A DNA stretch of 64,000 nucleotides from Amycolatopsis sp. 195334CR (GTDB lineage Bacteria; Actinomycetota; Actinomycetes; Mycobacteriales; Pseudonocardiaceae), in the NCBI RefSeq assembly GCF_017309385.1, contig NZ_JAFJMJ010000004.1:1-64000 (forward strand). The letters run 5' to 3'. The notes under the pieces were generated by a model. That model was not told where the DNA came from. It saw only the letters and a list, made by a program, of their open reading frames with translations, and did no database searches. Both the position numbers and the translations under genes were made by a program. Shown one piece after another: positions 41,345 to 52,923 of this stretch (position 1 is the stretch's first letter; every line of letters starts with the position of its first letter).

Positions 41345-43884
41345 CAGCTCACCAGGTCGCGCAACTGGGCACGTGCCGTCACGCCGAGTTTCGGGAAACT
41401 CCGGTACAGGTGCGACCCCACCGTCCGCGGCGACAGGAACAGCCGTTCCCCGATTTCGCGGTTGCTCAGTCCCCGCGCCGCCAGGCGGATGATCTGTTGT
41501 TGTTGCGGGGTAAGCGAACTCAGCGCGTCCGGCGAGGTGGCGGCGTCGACCCCGGCGGCCCGCAGTTCGCCTTCGGTGCGGGCGATCCACGGCCGGGCAC
41601 CCAGGCGGCGGAAGATCTCCATCGCCGCCAGCAGGCGCGGGCGGGCATCGGTGATGCGACGACGACGCCGCAGCCATTCCGCGTAGTCCAGCAGGATCTG
41701 CGCCCGTTCGAACGGCCACTGCTCGCCGGCCGGATCCGCCAGCGCGGCCTCGAAGTGCGCCGCGGCCGAGTCGGGGTCCAGCAGCGCGAAAGCCCGGTGG
41801 AGCAAGGCGTTCATCCGCGGCGAGCGTTCCCCGTCCAGGTGCTTCGCGCACCGCTCGACCACCAACGCGGCCTCGGCTTCGTGCCCGGTGCGGACCGCGG
41901 CCGCCGCCAGTTCCGCCAGCCCGGCGTAGGAACACGAGTAGTGCACGGGGTCGCCCGCCGGGGTGAACAGCAGCCGGAACTGCTCGTACGCGGTCACGTG
42001 ATCCCCGTCGGCCACCGCCGCCATGCCGAGCGCCCACCGGATGCGCACGGCCACCGCCCTGCTGCGCGACGGGTCCACAAAGGACAAACCGGTACCCGCC
42101 ACCTCGCGGGCTCGCGCGGTTTCGCCGGACAACGCCAGCGCGGCGGCTTCGAGCGAACGCACCGCCGCGTCCAGGTGGGGGAGCCCGGTACCGGCGGAAC
42201 TCGCGCTCGCCGCCGCCAGCCGCGCCTGCGCCCACTGCCCGTTCTCCAGGTACGCCCAGCCGGCCGAGCACCCGAGCCCCGTCGGCAGCGAACCGCTCAT
42301 CCGCCACCGGTGCAGCGCGTCATCGAAGATCCGCACGGCCTGGCCCACCTCGTCGAGCAGCCACGCCATCGCGCCCAGCGAGACCAGCCGCCCCGGATCG
42401 CCCCCGGCGCGCGAGACCAGCTCCGGGATCGCCGCCGCCAGCTCGGCCCGCCGGACCGTCGGCTCCAGCAGGGCGAGCGTCCAGGGATCGTCGACGACCC
42501 GCGCCCGCACGGCGAGCCGGTGTTCCTCGTCGCCGGAGTAGAAACCCGCCACCGACGCCGAAGCCATGGCGATCGGGGCCAGGTCCGGGTCGTCCGCCGC
42601 GCTGAGCAGCAGCGAGATCGCGGTGTCGTGCTCGGCGCTCAGCGTCAGCACCTGCCCGACCCGCAGCGACGCCTGCGCCACCAGCGCCGGGTCGTCGGTG
42701 CTCGCGCTCGCCTTCGCCGCCAGCTGCTCGACCCACTGCGGCTGCCCGGTGTTGACCGCCACGCCCGCCGCGGTCACCAGGCGGCGCGCGCGGTCGTGCC
42801 GGTCCGGGCTCAGCTCGGCGGCGCGTTCCAGCGCGGTCGCCGCCGCCGCGTAACCACCGCGTTCACGGGCCCGGGCGGCGGAATCCTCCAGTGCGGCGGC
42901 GATTTCCTCGTCCGGTGCCTCGGCCGCGGCGGCGAGGTGCCAGGCCCGGCGATCGGGTTCCGTGGCGAGCATCCCGGCCAGCCGCCGGTGCGCCCGGCGC
43001 CGCGCGGCCAGCGGCGCGCCGTGGTAGATCGCCGACCGCACGAGCGGGTGCCGGAAGCGCACGCCATCGCTGAGGCGGAGCAGCCCGGCGCGCTCGGCGG
43101 GAGCGAGCTCCTCGGCCAGTTCGACCGCCGCGAGGTCGTCGGCGGCGACCAGCAGCAGCGCCTCGCGCGTCGGCTCGGGCAGCCCGGCCAGATCGGCGGC
43201 GAACACCCGTTCCAGCCGCTCGGTCAACGGCAGCACGTCCTCGTCGGAGTCGCCCGCCCTGGCCAGTTCGACCAGGGCCAGCGGATTTCCGGCGGCCTGG
43301 TCGAGCACCCGCAGCCGCCGCTTGCCGGACGGCGGATCCGGCTGCTGGTCCAGCAGTTCGCCGGCTTCCCTGACCGACAGCGGGCCGAGTGCCAGCAACG
43401 GGAATCCGCCGTACCCGGCCGCGTCCCTGGTCCCGCCGAGCACGGCCAGCGGCTCGTCGTCGATGCGCCGCGCGGCGAACGCGAGCGCGTCGAGCGAACC
43501 GGCGTCGAGCCACTGCAGGTCATCGGCGACCACCAGCACCGGCGAGCGCTGCGCGAGTTCGGACAGCAGGGTGAGCAGCGCGACCCCGACCAGCAGCCGG
43601 TCCGGGCTCCCGGTCCCGGCCAGCCCGATCGCGCCGAGCAGGGCCGCGCGCTGCCGCTCCGGCAGTTCCTCCAGTTCCGCCCGGACCGGGCGCAGCAACT
43701 GGTGCAGTCCGGCGAAGGGCAGGTTCGACTCGCTCGCCGAACCGGTCATCCGGAGCAGCCTGCCCCGGTGCGCCGCCGCGGCCGCCTCCAGCAGCGTGCT
43801 CTTGCCCGCGCCCGGTTCACCGGCCACGATCAGCACGCCGCCGGTCAGCCCGAGCACCGCCTCGCGTTCGCGGTCCCTCACCAT
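41344..43884 (-). CDS. LAL-type LuxR family regulator (AAA ATPase plus C-terminal HTH)
   Basis: The 846-residue protein has an N-terminal P-loop ATPase (Walker A GEPGAGKST at 22-30; Walker B near VLVVADDLQWLD), a long TPR-like helical midsection, and a C-terminal LuxR HTH (LTPQQQQIIRLAARGLSNRE and IGERLFLSPRTVGSHLYRSF). Large ATP-binding LuxR regulators often act as pathway-specific activators. It is divergent from the MBL hydrolase at 43957 and coupled to the phosphotransferase downstream. Either neighbour may be its target. Confidence 0.9.
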   Translation of the reverse strand: MVRDREREAVLGLTGGVLIVAGEPGAGKSTLLEAAAAAHRGRLLRMTGSASESNLPFAGLHQLLRPVRAELEELPERQRAALLGAIGLAGTGSPDRLLVGVALLTLLSELAQRSPVLVVADDLQWLDAGSLDALAFAARRIDDEPLAVLGGTRDAAGYGGFPLLALGPLSVREAGELLDQQPDPPSGKRRLRVLDQAAGNPLALVELARAGDSDEDVLPLTERLERVFAADLAGLPEPTREALLLVAADDLAAVELAEELAPAERAGLLRLSDGVRFRHPLVRSAIYHGAPLAARRRAHRRLAGMLATEPDRRAWHLAAAAEAPDEEIAAALEDSAARARERGGYAAAATALERAAELSPDRHDRARRLVTAAGVAVNTGQPQWVEQLAAKASASTDDPALVAQASLRVGQVLTLSAEHDTAISLLLSAADDPDLAPIAMASASVAGFYSGDEEHRLAVRARVVDDPWTLALLEPTVRRAELAAAIPELVSRAGGDPGRLVSLGAMAWLLDEVGQAVRIFDDALHRWRMSGSLPTGLGCSAGWAYLENGQWAQARLAAASASSAGTGLPHLDAAVRSLEAAALALSGETARAREVAGTGLSFVDPSRSRAVAVRIRWALGMAAVADGDHVTAYEQFRLLFTPAGDPVHYSCSYAGLAELAAAAVRTGHEAEAALVVERCAKHLDGERSPRMNALLHRAFALLDPDSAAAHFEAALADPAGEQWPFERAQILLDYAEWLRRRRRITDARPRLLAAMEIFRRLGARPWIARTEGELRAAGVDAATSPDALSSLTPQQQQIIRLAARGLSNREIGERLFLSPRTVGSHLYRSFPKLGVTARAQLRDLVS

Positions 43885-43893
43885 GAGCCGACT

Positions 43894-43924
43894 GTATCGC
43901 CGACTGCAGTCAGGTGACCGATAC
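43894..43924. promoter_or_regulatory. Nested inverted repeats in the LuxR/MBL divergent promoter
   Basis: GTATCG (43894-43899) and CGATAC (43919-43924) flank the perfect 10-bp palindrome GACTGCAGTC (43902-43911), all inside the 72-bp divergent gap. It is a plausible binding site for the LuxR protein or another regulator. Confidence 0.4.
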
Positions 43925-43956
43925 CGCCGGGCGCACCCGCTGGCCAGGCTGGGGAC

Positions 43957-44841
43957 ATGCACACCACCACCATCGGCGAGGTCGAGATCACCCGCGTGGT
44001 CGAGCTGTCGGCCAAGGGCCTGCCCCGCCAGTTCGTCTTCCCCGACGTGCCGGTCGAGAAGTGGCGCGAGCACGAGCACTGGCTGGCGCCCGAGTTCCTC
44101 GACCCCGCCGCCGACGAGGTCCGCACGATGATCCAGACCTGGCTGCTCCGCAGCGAGGGCCGCACCATCCTGATCGACACCGGCATCGGCAACGGCCGCG
44201 AACGCCCGTACATGCCGTTCTTCGCCCACCTCGACACGAACTTCCTCGTCGACCTGTCCTCGGTCGTCCGGCCGGAGGAGGTGGACGTGGTGATCTGCAC
44301 GCACGTGCACGGCGACCACGTCGGCTGGAACACCCGGCTGGTCGACCGCGAATGGCGGCCGACCTTCCCCAACGCCGAGTACGTGATCGCCCGCCCCGAC
44401 TTCGACTACTGGAACCCGGAGAACAACCACCGCACGCGCTCGGGACGCCGCATGCAGAACGTGTTCGAGGACAGCGTCGCCCCGGTGCACCGCGCCGGGC
44501 AGACCGTGCTCTGGGAGGGCGAGCACTACGACGTCGACGCCAACCTCCGCCTCCAGCTGATGCCGGGGCACACGCCCGGTTCGGCCGTGGTGCACCTGCG
44601 GGATGAGGCGGTGTTCGCGGGCGACCTGCTGCACAGCCCGCTGCAGATCGCCGAGCCCGACTGCGGGCCGTGCTTCGACGAGGACGAGAAGCAGGCGGGG
44701 GTCAGCCGCCGCCGGGTGCTGGAATGGGCCGCGGACCACAACGCGCTGCTCGTGCCCGCGCACTTCCCCGGCGCCGGTGCGGCGGAAGTGCGCCGTGACG
44801 GCGGCAAGTTCGCGGTGAAGGAGTGGGTGGCGTGGCGGTGA
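43957..44841 (+). CDS. MBL-fold metallo-hydrolase
   Basis: The 294-residue protein has the metallo-beta-lactamase motif HVHGDH (116-121), then PGHTPGSAVVHL and AGDLLHSP supplying further metal ligands, and a late PAHFPG His. The length and sequence fit the AHL-lactonase/organophosphatase-like branch of the fold, which hydrolyses lactones or esters. It is divergent from the LuxR gene, and its 3' end overlaps the carboxylesterase start by ten bases, so the two hydrolases are one unit. Confidence 0.87.
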   Translation: MHTTTIGEVEITRVVELSAKGLPRQFVFPDVPVEKWREHEHWLAPEFLDPAADEVRTMIQTWLLRSEGRTILIDTGIGNGRERPYMPFFAHLDTNFLVDLSSVVRPEEVDVVICTHVHGDHVGWNTRLVDREWRPTFPNAEYVIARPDFDYWNPENNHRTRSGRRMQNVFEDSVAPVHRAGQTVLWEGEHYDVDANLRLQLMPGHTPGSAVVHLRDEAVFAGDLLHSPLQIAEPDCGPCFDEDEKQAGVSRRRVLEWAADHNALLVPAHFPGAGAAEVRRDGGKFAVKEWVAWR

Positions 44842-45974
44842 AGGTCTTCCGGAACATCTCGTACGCGGCCCCGCCGGTGGGGGCCGCCCGGTTCGCCGCG
44901 CCGGTGCCGGTCGACGGGGTGCCGCGCGAGCACGGTCCGTCGGCGCCCGCGCCGGACCGCCGCTTCCCGGTGGACCTGAGCCCGGTGATCGGCCCCGGCT
45001 GGGTGCGCGGTGAGGACTACCTGACGGTCAACGTGACCACCCCGTCGACCACCGGCAGCGCGCCGGTGATGGTCTTCGTGCACGGCGGCGGGTTCGTCTC
45101 CGGCACCGGGCAGGCACCGCTCTACGACGGCACCTCGTTCGCCCGTGACGGCGTGGTGCTGGTGACGCTGAACTACCGGCTCGGCGCGCCCGGCTGGCTG
45201 GACCTGCCCGGGGCGCCGCGCAACCGCGGCCTGCTCGACGTGGTCGCCGCGCTGCGGTGGGTGCGGGCGCACATCGGCGAGTACGGCGGTGACCCGGACC
45301 AGGTGACCGTGTTCGGGCAGTCGGCGGGCGCGATGATCGTCAGCGCGCTGCTGGTCACGCCCGAGGCCGGTGGCCTGTTCCGGCGGGCGATCAGCCAGAG
45401 CGGCGGGCTCAGCCCGGCGACCGGCGAGCAGGCGGCCGAGACCACCCGCGCACTGGCCGGGCGGCTGGGGATCGCCGCCACGGCCGAGGCCTTCGCCGAG
45501 ATCCCTGACGACCGGCTGGTCGCCGAACTCGGCCGGGTGCCCGGTGGTGCGCGGCTGACGCCGCTCGGGGTGGTGCTGGACGAGATCCCGCCGCCGCATC
45601 CGGTCGACCTGCTGGCGGGCACGAACTCCGAGGAGTCGCGCCTGTACCAGCTGCCCGAGTACAGCGCGGCGATCGACCGGATGTTCAGCGAGGGCACGCG
45701 ACGCCTGGTCGAGCGCTACGACAAGGCGTTCACCTACGAGTTCGACTGGCGGGGCGGCCCGTTCGGTGCCTGCCACACCGCCGAACTGCCGTTCGTGTTC
45801 GACCGGGTGGACCTGCCGGAACTACGCACCCCGGGCGGGCTGCTCGGGCCCTCGGTGCCGGACGGCCTGGCCGCCGAACTGCACGGCGCGTGGGTCCGGT
45901 TCGCCGGGACCGGGGACCCCGGCTGGACCGGGGAACGACGGTTCACTGCTGGTAGTGGTAGCTCTGGGCGCTGA
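44832..45974 (+). CDS. Type-B carboxylesterase (short form)
   Basis: The 380-residue alpha/beta hydrolase has the family start RNISYAAPPVGAARFAAP, the oxyanion block VFVHGGGFVSGTG, nucleophile Ser in FGQSAGAM, the acid in GTNSEESRLY and His in GACHTAELPFVF. Family members are usually 450-550 residues; here the lid region is reduced and the C-terminus is short, ending as it crosses the 3' end of the convergent gene. GTG at 44832 follows GAAGGAG; 44823 and 44838 are other in-frame starts. All triad residues are present, so activity is likely. Confidence 0.85.
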   Translation: MAVKVFRNISYAAPPVGAARFAAPVPVDGVPREHGPSAPAPDRRFPVDLSPVIGPGWVRGEDYLTVNVTTPSTTGSAPVMVFVHGGGFVSGTGQAPLYDGTSFARDGVVLVTLNYRLGAPGWLDLPGAPRNRGLLDVVAALRWVRAHIGEYGGDPDQVTVFGQSAGAMIVSALLVTPEAGGLFRRAISQSGGLSPATGEQAAETTRALAGRLGIAATAEAFAEIPDDRLVAELGRVPGGARLTPLGVVLDEIPPPHPVDLLAGTNSEESRLYQLPEYSAAIDRMFSEGTRRLVERYDKAFTYEFDWRGGPFGACHTAELPFVFDRVDLPELRTPGGLLGPSVPDGLAAELHGAWVRFAGTGDPGWTGERRFTAGSGSSGR

Positions 45975-46284
45975 ACCCGATGTCCGGGTGCCAGCCCCAG
46001 CCGCTCATCTGGTGGCTCTGGCCGGTGCAGTCGGTGCCGGCGTAGAGGGTCACCGGATGGGGCGCGGAGATCTCGTAGGAGCGCGACGGCGGCAGGTGCC
46101 AGCAGCCGGTGGAGTAGATGGTGGTGCGGTACCAGGGACCGCTGAAGCCGGCCTGCGGCCAGAAGCAGCCGTTGTAGATCATGCTGCTGCAGAGCAGTTC
46201 GGGTTGTTCGGCCTGCGCCGGGGTGGCGAAGCCGAAGGCGGCGAGCAACGGGAAGATCAGCGCGGTTCTTCGCAGTTTCCTCAT
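45943..46284 (-). CDS. Small secreted cysteine/aromatic-rich protein, possibly inhibitor I36 / crystallin-like
   Basis: The 113-residue precursor has a signal peptide (1-25, ending AQA) and a mature domain with four Cys and many Trp/Tyr/Ser: LLCSSMIYNGCFWPQAGF, YSTGCWHLPP and LYAGTDCTGQSHQMSGWGW. The spacing, with strand pairs ending in a Gly-Trp-rich motif, resembles the betagamma-crystallin-like peptidase inhibitor family I36 found in actinomycetes. The assignment is tentative. It overlaps the end of the carboxylesterase by 32 bases. Confidence 0.75.
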   Translation of the reverse strand: MRKLRRTALIFPLLAAFGFATPAQAEQPELLCSSMIYNGCFWPQAGFSGPWYRTTIYSTGCWHLPPSRSYEISAPHPVTLYAGTDCTGQSHQMSGWGWHPDIGFSAQSYHYQQ

Positions 46285-46381
46285 CCGGGAAAGCCTAGTG
46301 ACCGCACGCCGTGATCGGGACTCGAGCGAGGGCCGCGGCCGCGGTGGGTACGGTGGACGGTGAACCGAGGAGGAGCACGCA

Positions 46382-46651
46382 ATGGACCCCATCTCCGCCG
46401 TCGACCTGTACTGGCGGCCCGGCTGCCCGTTCTGCATGGACCTGATGCCCAGGCTGCGCCGCAGCGACCTCCCGGTGCGCGAGTTCAACATCTGGGAGGA
46501 CGCCGAAGCGGCGGCCCGCGTGCGGTCGGTCGCGGACGGCAACGAGATCGTGCCCACGGTGTTCGTCGGCGGGCACTTCATGATCAACCCGACGTTCGAG
46601 CAGATCGAAGCCGCCGTCCGCGAGCACGCCCCGGAACTGCTCGCCTCCTAG
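46382..46651 (+). CDS. Mycoredoxin/glutaredoxin-like protein
   Basis: The 89-residue thioredoxin-fold protein has the dithiol motif CPFC (C15, C18), the cis-Pro loop IVPTVFVG and a C-terminal helix, as in NrdH/mycoredoxin proteins. In mycothiol-producing actinomycetes such proteins reduce mycothiol-mixed disulphides. CPFC differs from the CGYC of M. tuberculosis Mrx1. GAGGAG precedes the ATG. It stands alone and converges on the pyruvate oxidase gene. Confidence 0.85.
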   Translation: MDPISAVDLYWRPGCPFCMDLMPRLRRSDLPVREFNIWEDAEAAARVRSVADGNEIVPTVFVGGHFMINPTFEQIEAAVREHAPELLAS

Positions 46652-46654
46652 CCC

Positions 46655-46679
46655 GGCTTCCGGGGCTGCCCCGGAAGCC
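46655..46679. terminator. Bidirectional terminator hairpin
   Basis: GGCTTCCGGGGC (46655-46666) and its exact complement GCCCCGGAAGCC (46668-46679) are separated by one base. It lies between the converging mycoredoxin and pyruvate oxidase genes. Confidence 0.85.
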
Positions 46680-46701
46680 ACCTCCGTGACCCGGGTGCGG
46701 G

Positions 46702-48435
46702 CTAGGGACGCGGCGCGTTGCGCAGGTTGCTGCGCGCCATGTCGATCATCTTGCCGACCCCGCCGTTGAGCACCGTCTTGCTGGCCGCCAGCGCGAACCC
46801 CCGGACCATCTCGCCGGTGATCTTCGGCGGGATGGACAGCGCGTTCGGGTCGGTGACCAGCTCGACCAGCGACGGGCCGTCGTGGTCGAACGACTTCCGC
46901 AGCGCGTCGCCGATCTGCGCCGGGTCCTCCACCCGGATCGAGTGGACGCCGCACGCCTCGGCGATCGCGGCGAAGCTCACCGGCACCTGGTCCGTGCCGT
47001 AGTCGGGCAGCCCGTCCACCAGCATCTCCAGCTTGACCATGCCGAGCGTGGAGTTGTTGAACAGCACCACCTTCACCCCGACGTCGTAGGCCGAGAGGGT
47101 GAGCAGGTCGCCCATCAGCATGGCCAGCCCGCCGTCGCCGGAGATCGAGACCACCTGCCGGTCCGGCTGCGCCAGCTTCGCGCCGATCGCGTGCGGCAGC
47201 GCGTTGGCCATGCTGCCGTGGCGGAACGAGCCGATCACCCGGCGCCTGCCGTTGGGCGTGAGGTACCGCGCCGCCCAGACGTTGCCCATGCCGGTGTCCA
47301 CGGTGAACACCGCGTCGTCGTCGGCCAGCTCGTCGACCAGGTCGGCGGCGTACTCGGGGTGGATCGGGCGGTGCTGCTCGGTGCGCCCGGTGTAGGCGTC
47401 GACCACCTTCTCCAGCCGCCGGACGTGCTCGCGCAGCATCCGGTCGAGGAAGGTGCGGTCGGTGTGCCCGCGCAGCAGCGGCAGCACCGCCTTGATCGTC
47501 TCCTTGACGTCCCCGTGCAGCGCCAGCTCCAGCGGGGTGCGGCGGCCGAGGTGCGCCGGGTCGATGTCGATCTGGATGGTGCGGGCCTGCGGCAGGAAGT
47601 TGTCGTACGGGAAGTCGGTGCCCAGCAGCACCACCACGTCGGCCGCGTGCATCGCGTCGTAGCAGGCGCCGTAGCCGAGCAGCCCGCTCATGCCGACGTC
47701 GTACGGGTTGTCGTACTGGATCCACTCCTTGCCGCCGAGCGAGTGCCCGACCGGCGCGGCCAGCCGCTCGGCCAGCGCCATCACCTCGTCGTGCGCGCCC
47801 GCGGCACCCGCGCCGGCGAACAGCATCACCTTCTCGCCGGAGTCCAGCAGCCGGGCCAGCTCGGCGACCTGGTCGGTGGGCGGGATGGTGGGGGAGGGCT
47901 TGACCAACTGCACGCGCTCGACCCCGGGCACCGGCGCCTTGCGCTCGGAGACGTCGCCGGGAATGGTCAGCACGGACACCCCGCCCTTGCCGACCGCCAC
48001 CTGCATGGCGATGCGCAGCAGTCGAGGCATCTGCTCCGGCTGCGAGACCAGCTCGCTGAAGTGGCTGCACTCGACGAACAGCCGGTCGGGGTGGGTTTCC
48101 TGGAAGAAGCCGGTGCCGACCTGCGCGGACGGGATGTGCGAGGCGATCGCCAGCACCGGCGCGCCGCTGCGGTGGGCGTCGAACAGGCCGTTGATCAGGT
48201 GCAGGTTGCCCGGGCCGCAGCTGCCCGCGCAGACCGCGAGCTTGCCGGTGACCTGGGCCTCGGCGGCGGCCGCGAAGGCGGCGGTCTCCTCGTGCCGGAC
48301 GTGGACCCACTCGATGCCGTCGGTCCGGCGGACGGCGTCCACGATCGGGTTGAGGCTGTCGCCGACGATGCCGTAGATCCGCTCGACCCCGGCTTCGCGC
48401 AGCGTGCGCACCAGCTGCTCGGCCACTGTTGCCAT
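46702..48435 (-). CDS. poxB: Pyruvate dehydrogenase (quinone) / pyruvate oxidase, PoxB-like
   Basis: The 577-residue ThDP-FAD enzyme matches PoxB: MATVAEQLVRTLREAGVERI, the activating Glu in HEETAAFAAAAEAQ, GSCGPGNLHLINGL, the FAD-region HSLGGKEWIQYDNPYDVGMS, and the GDGGLAMLMGDLLT ThDP motif with FNNSTLGMVKLEM. The C-terminal lipid-binding tail of E. coli PoxB is not obvious. It oxidises pyruvate to acetate and CO2 with electrons to quinone. The start follows GGGGAGG. It is divergent from a LysR gene that probably regulates it. Confidence 0.9.
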   Translation of the reverse strand: MATVAEQLVRTLREAGVERIYGIVGDSLNPIVDAVRRTDGIEWVHVRHEETAAFAAAAEAQVTGKLAVCAGSCGPGNLHLINGLFDAHRSGAPVLAIASHIPSAQVGTGFFQETHPDRLFVECSHFSELVSQPEQMPRLLRIAMQVAVGKGGVSVLTIPGDVSERKAPVPGVERVQLVKPSPTIPPTDQVAELARLLDSGEKVMLFAGAGAAGAHDEVMALAERLAAPVGHSLGGKEWIQYDNPYDVGMSGLLGYGACYDAMHAADVVVLLGTDFPYDNFLPQARTIQIDIDPAHLGRRTPLELALHGDVKETIKAVLPLLRGHTDRTFLDRMLREHVRRLEKVVDAYTGRTEQHRPIHPEYAADLVDELADDDAVFTVDTGMGNVWAARYLTPNGRRRVIGSFRHGSMANALPHAIGAKLAQPDRQVVSISGDGGLAMLMGDLLTLSAYDVGVKVVLFNNSTLGMVKLEMLVDGLPDYGTDQVPVSFAAIAEACGVHSIRVEDPAQIGDALRKSFDHDGPSLVELVTDPNALSIPPKITGEMVRGFALAASKTVLNGGVGKMIDMARSNLRNAPRP

Positions 48436-48509
48436 TCCTCGGTCCTCCCCGTTGCTTCGTCGATCGGTACCTCCAGGTTCACCCCGTCGGCGGCATGTGT
48501 CCAATGCCT

Positions 48510-48524
48510 GATCCTCACCGGATC
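48510..48524. promoter_or_regulatory. Candidate LysR box between poxB and its LysR gene
   Basis: GATCC-TCACC-GGATC is a perfect 5-bp inverted repeat with a 5-bp spacer, 15 bp upstream of the LysR start codon. Its symmetry suits a LysR dimer, although the spacing differs from the classical T-N11-A form. Confidence 0.45.
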
Positions 48525-48538
48525 GATGCACTGAGACT

Positions 48539-49459
48539 ATGGATCGCATGGAACTGCGAGTGCTGCGCCTGTTTCGGGAGGTCGCCGAAGGGGCGACGGT
48601 GACCGAGACGGCAACCCGGGCGAGGGTCACCCAACCGGCGCTTTCCCGCGCGCTGAAACGGCTGGAGCACGAGGTGGGCGCCGAGCTGTTCCAGCGCTCC
48701 GGCCGCGCGCTGCGGCTGACCCCGGCCGGGCGCGCGTTCAAGCAGCACGCCGACGCGGTGCTGGAGAGCTACGAACTCGGCGTGCGGGCGGTCGGCGAGC
48801 TGGTCGACCCGGACACCGGCGTGGTGGCGCTGGCGTTCCTGCACACGCTGGGCACCTGGCTGGTGCCGCCGGTGCTGAGCGGGTTCCGGCGGCGCCACCC
48901 GCGCGTGCGGTTCGACCTGCGCCAGCACGGTGAGGCGGGGCTGACCGCGGAACTGCTCGACGGCACCGCCGACCTGGTGCTGACCAGCGGCGATCCCGGC
49001 GACTCGCGGATCACCTGGCAGCGCCTGCTGGTCCAGCCCCTGCGGGTGGCCGTGCCGCCGAACCACCGGTTCGCCCGGCGACGCCAGATCCGGCTCGCGG
49101 AACTCGCCGAGGAGCCGTTCATCCTGCTGCGCAAGGGGTACGGCCTGCGCGACACCACCGAGGCGCTGTGCGCCGAAGCCGGGTTCAGCCCGCTCGTCGG
49201 CTTCGAGGGCGACGAGGTGGAGACCCTGCGCGGGCTGGTGACGGCCGGGCTCGGCGTCTCGCTGCTGCCGCTGCCGCACACCGCGATGTTCCCGCCGTCC
49301 CCGGCCGAGCACCCGGCTCCGCACCTGCGGGTGTCCGATGTGGTCTGCGCGCGGGACATCGGCATCGCCTGGCTGGCCGGCCGCGACCTGCCGCCGGTCA
49401 GCGAATCCTTCCGGCGGCACGTGCTCGCGACCGCGCCCCGCGCTTTGCCCGAGGACTAA
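48539..49459 (+). CDS. LysR family transcriptional regulator
   Basis: The 306-residue protein has the LysR HTH ([20 protein letters not shown], then [20 protein letters not shown]) and a periplasmic-binding-like effector domain. It is divergent from poxB and likely controls it in answer to pyruvate or a related acid. ATG at 48548 is an alternative start. The stop overlaps the end of sdhB by four bases. Confidence 0.9.
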   Translation: MDRMELRVLRLFREVAEGATVTETATRARVTQPALSRALKRLEHEVGAELFQRSGRALRLTPAGRAFKQHADAVLESYELGVRAVGELVDPDTGVVALAFLHTLGTWLVPPVLSGFRRRHPRVRFDLRQHGEAGLTAELLDGTADLVLTSGDPGDSRITWQRLLVQPLRVAVPPNHRFARRRQIRLAELAEEPFILLRKGYGLRDTTEALCAEAGFSPLVGFEGDEVETLRGLVTAGLGVSLLPLPHTAMFPPSPAEHPAPHLRVSDVVCARDIGIAWLAGRDLPPVSESFRRHVLATAPRALPED

Positions 49460-50192
49460 CGGCGTCGCGAGGCGCGGAGGAACTCGCGGTTGAGGTTGGC
49501 GATGCTGGTGAACGGGATGCCCTTCGGGCACGCCGCCACGCACTCGCCGACGTTCGTGCAGCCGCCGAAGTCCTCGGCGTCCATCGTCTCGACCATGTCC
49601 AGGACGCGCTGCTCGCGTTCCGGCGAACCCTGTGGCAGCACGTTCAGGTGCGTCACCTTCGCCGCGGTGAACAGCATCGCCGAGCCGTTCGGGCAGGCCG
49701 CCACGCAGGCCCCGCAGCCGATGCAGGTGGCGTTGTCGAAGGCCAGGTCGGCGTCCGGTTTCGGCACCGGGGTGGCGTGCGCCTCGGGCGCGGCGCCGGT
49801 GGGCGCGGTGACGTACCCGCCGGCGCCGATGATCCGGTCGAACGCCGACCGGTCCACCACCAGATCCTTGACCACCGGGAAACCCTTGGCCCGCCACGGT
49901 TCCACGTCGATCACGTCACCGTCGCGAAAGGACCGCAGGTGCAGCTGGCAGGTGGTGGTGCGCTCGGGGCCGTGTGCCTCGCCGTTGATCACCACCCCGC
50001 AGGAACCGCAGATGCCCTCGCGGCAGTCGTGGTCGAAGGCGATCGGCTGCTCGCCGTGCTCGATGAGTTCCTCGTTGAGCACGTCCAGCATTTCCAGGAA
50101 GGACATGTCCGGGCTGACGTCGTCGACCGGGTAGGTGACCATGCCGCCCTCGTCGGCCGGACCGGACTGGCGCCAGACGCGCACGGTGAGCT

Positions 50193-50196
<4 letters not shown>
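49456..50196 (-). CDS. sdhB: Succinate dehydrogenase iron-sulphur subunit
   Basis: The 246-residue protein has an N-terminal [2Fe-2S] ferredoxin domain ([16 protein letters not shown] and the later TCQLH Cys) and two C-terminal cluster motifs ([15 protein letters not shown] and [17 protein letters not shown]). It relays electrons from SdhA to the membrane quinone site. The GTG start overlaps the sdhA stop (GTGA). It is the last gene of sdhCAB. Confidence 0.93.
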
Positions 50197-52118
<1,922 letters not shown>

Positions 52119-52119
52119 G

Positions 52120-52842
52120 TCACTCCACCATCCCGGTCATCACGGCGATCGGCACCAGCAGGAAGCCCGCGGTGATCACGAAGGCGAGCGCCGACCCGGT
52201 GATCTTCAGCGCGCGCCGCCGCGCCGGGTGGTGCACGCCGAGGGTTTGCGCGGCGCTGAAGAAGCCGTGGTTGATGTGCAGGCCGACGAGGATCACCGGG
52301 ACGAAGTAGATGAGGTTGATCCACCACACCTGGAAGTTCGTCACCACGTTCTGGTACGGGTGGTGCGGCACGAAGCCGGGGTGCACCGCGCCGACGGTCA
52401 GGTCGAGCACGTGCCAGACGACGTAGAAGGCGATGATCACCCCGCCCCAGCGCATCGTGCGGGTGGCGAAGGTGGCGCGCGGGCGCCTGCTGTGCACGTA
52501 ACGCACCGGCCGCGCCTTCCGGTCGCGCCGGGAGAGCTGGGCGGCCGCGGTGATGTGCAGGACCAGCGCGATCAGCAACCCGGTGCGCTGGATCCACAGG
52601 TACCACTCGTGGTGCAGCACGGGCCCGCCGATGGTGCGCAGCCAGGCGGAGTAGGCGTCGAACTCGGCCGGGCCGAAGAAGATCTTCAGGTTGCCGACCA
52701 TGTGCGCCAGCAGGAAGGCGACCATGAGCAGCCCGGTGACCGCCATCACCACCTTCTTGCCGATGGTGGAGCGCCAGAAGTCCAGTAACGCCGGGCTTTT
52801 TCGCGTCGTTTTCGACGCTGCTTTCGCGGGTGCGAGTACCAC
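52120..52842 (-). CDS. sdhC: Succinate dehydrogenase cytochrome b subunit
   Basis: The 240-residue membrane protein has five transmembrane helices and the conserved haem-ligand His residues of the B. subtilis SdhC-type cytochrome b558 ([55 protein letters not shown]). One subunit carries both haems and the quinone site, so no sdhD is needed. The start is uncertain: GTG at 52842 is preferred over TTG at 52878. It heads sdhCAB. Confidence 0.9.
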   Translation of the reverse strand: MVLAPAKAASKTTRKSPALLDFWRSTIGKKVVMAVTGLLMVAFLLAHMVGNLKIFFGPAEFDAYSAWLRTIGGPVLHHEWYLWIQRTGLLIALVLHITAAAQLSRRDRKARPVRYVHSRRPRATFATRTMRWGGVIIAFYVVWHVLDLTVGAVHPGFVPHHPYQNVVTNFQVWWINLIYFVPVILVGLHINHGFFSAAQTLGVHHPARRRALKITGSALAFVITAGFLLVPIAVMTGMVE

Positions 52843-52923
52843 GGTTCGACGGTAAGCCGGGGTCGGTCCAGAGGGCAAACAGATCTTAACTCTGGTGACG
52901 AGAGGCTATGCCTATGATGAGGT

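Noticed and set aside
41410..43917. An 835-codon open frame on the plus strand opposite the LuxR gene
   Set aside because: It is the GC-rich complement of a clear LAL regulator; its translation is Arg/Gly/His-rich without motifs or a ribosome binding site.
46702..48435. Acetolactate synthase for the ThDP enzyme at this position
   Set aside because: The sequence blocks and the absence of a regulatory subunit gene fit pyruvate:quinone oxidoreductase better.
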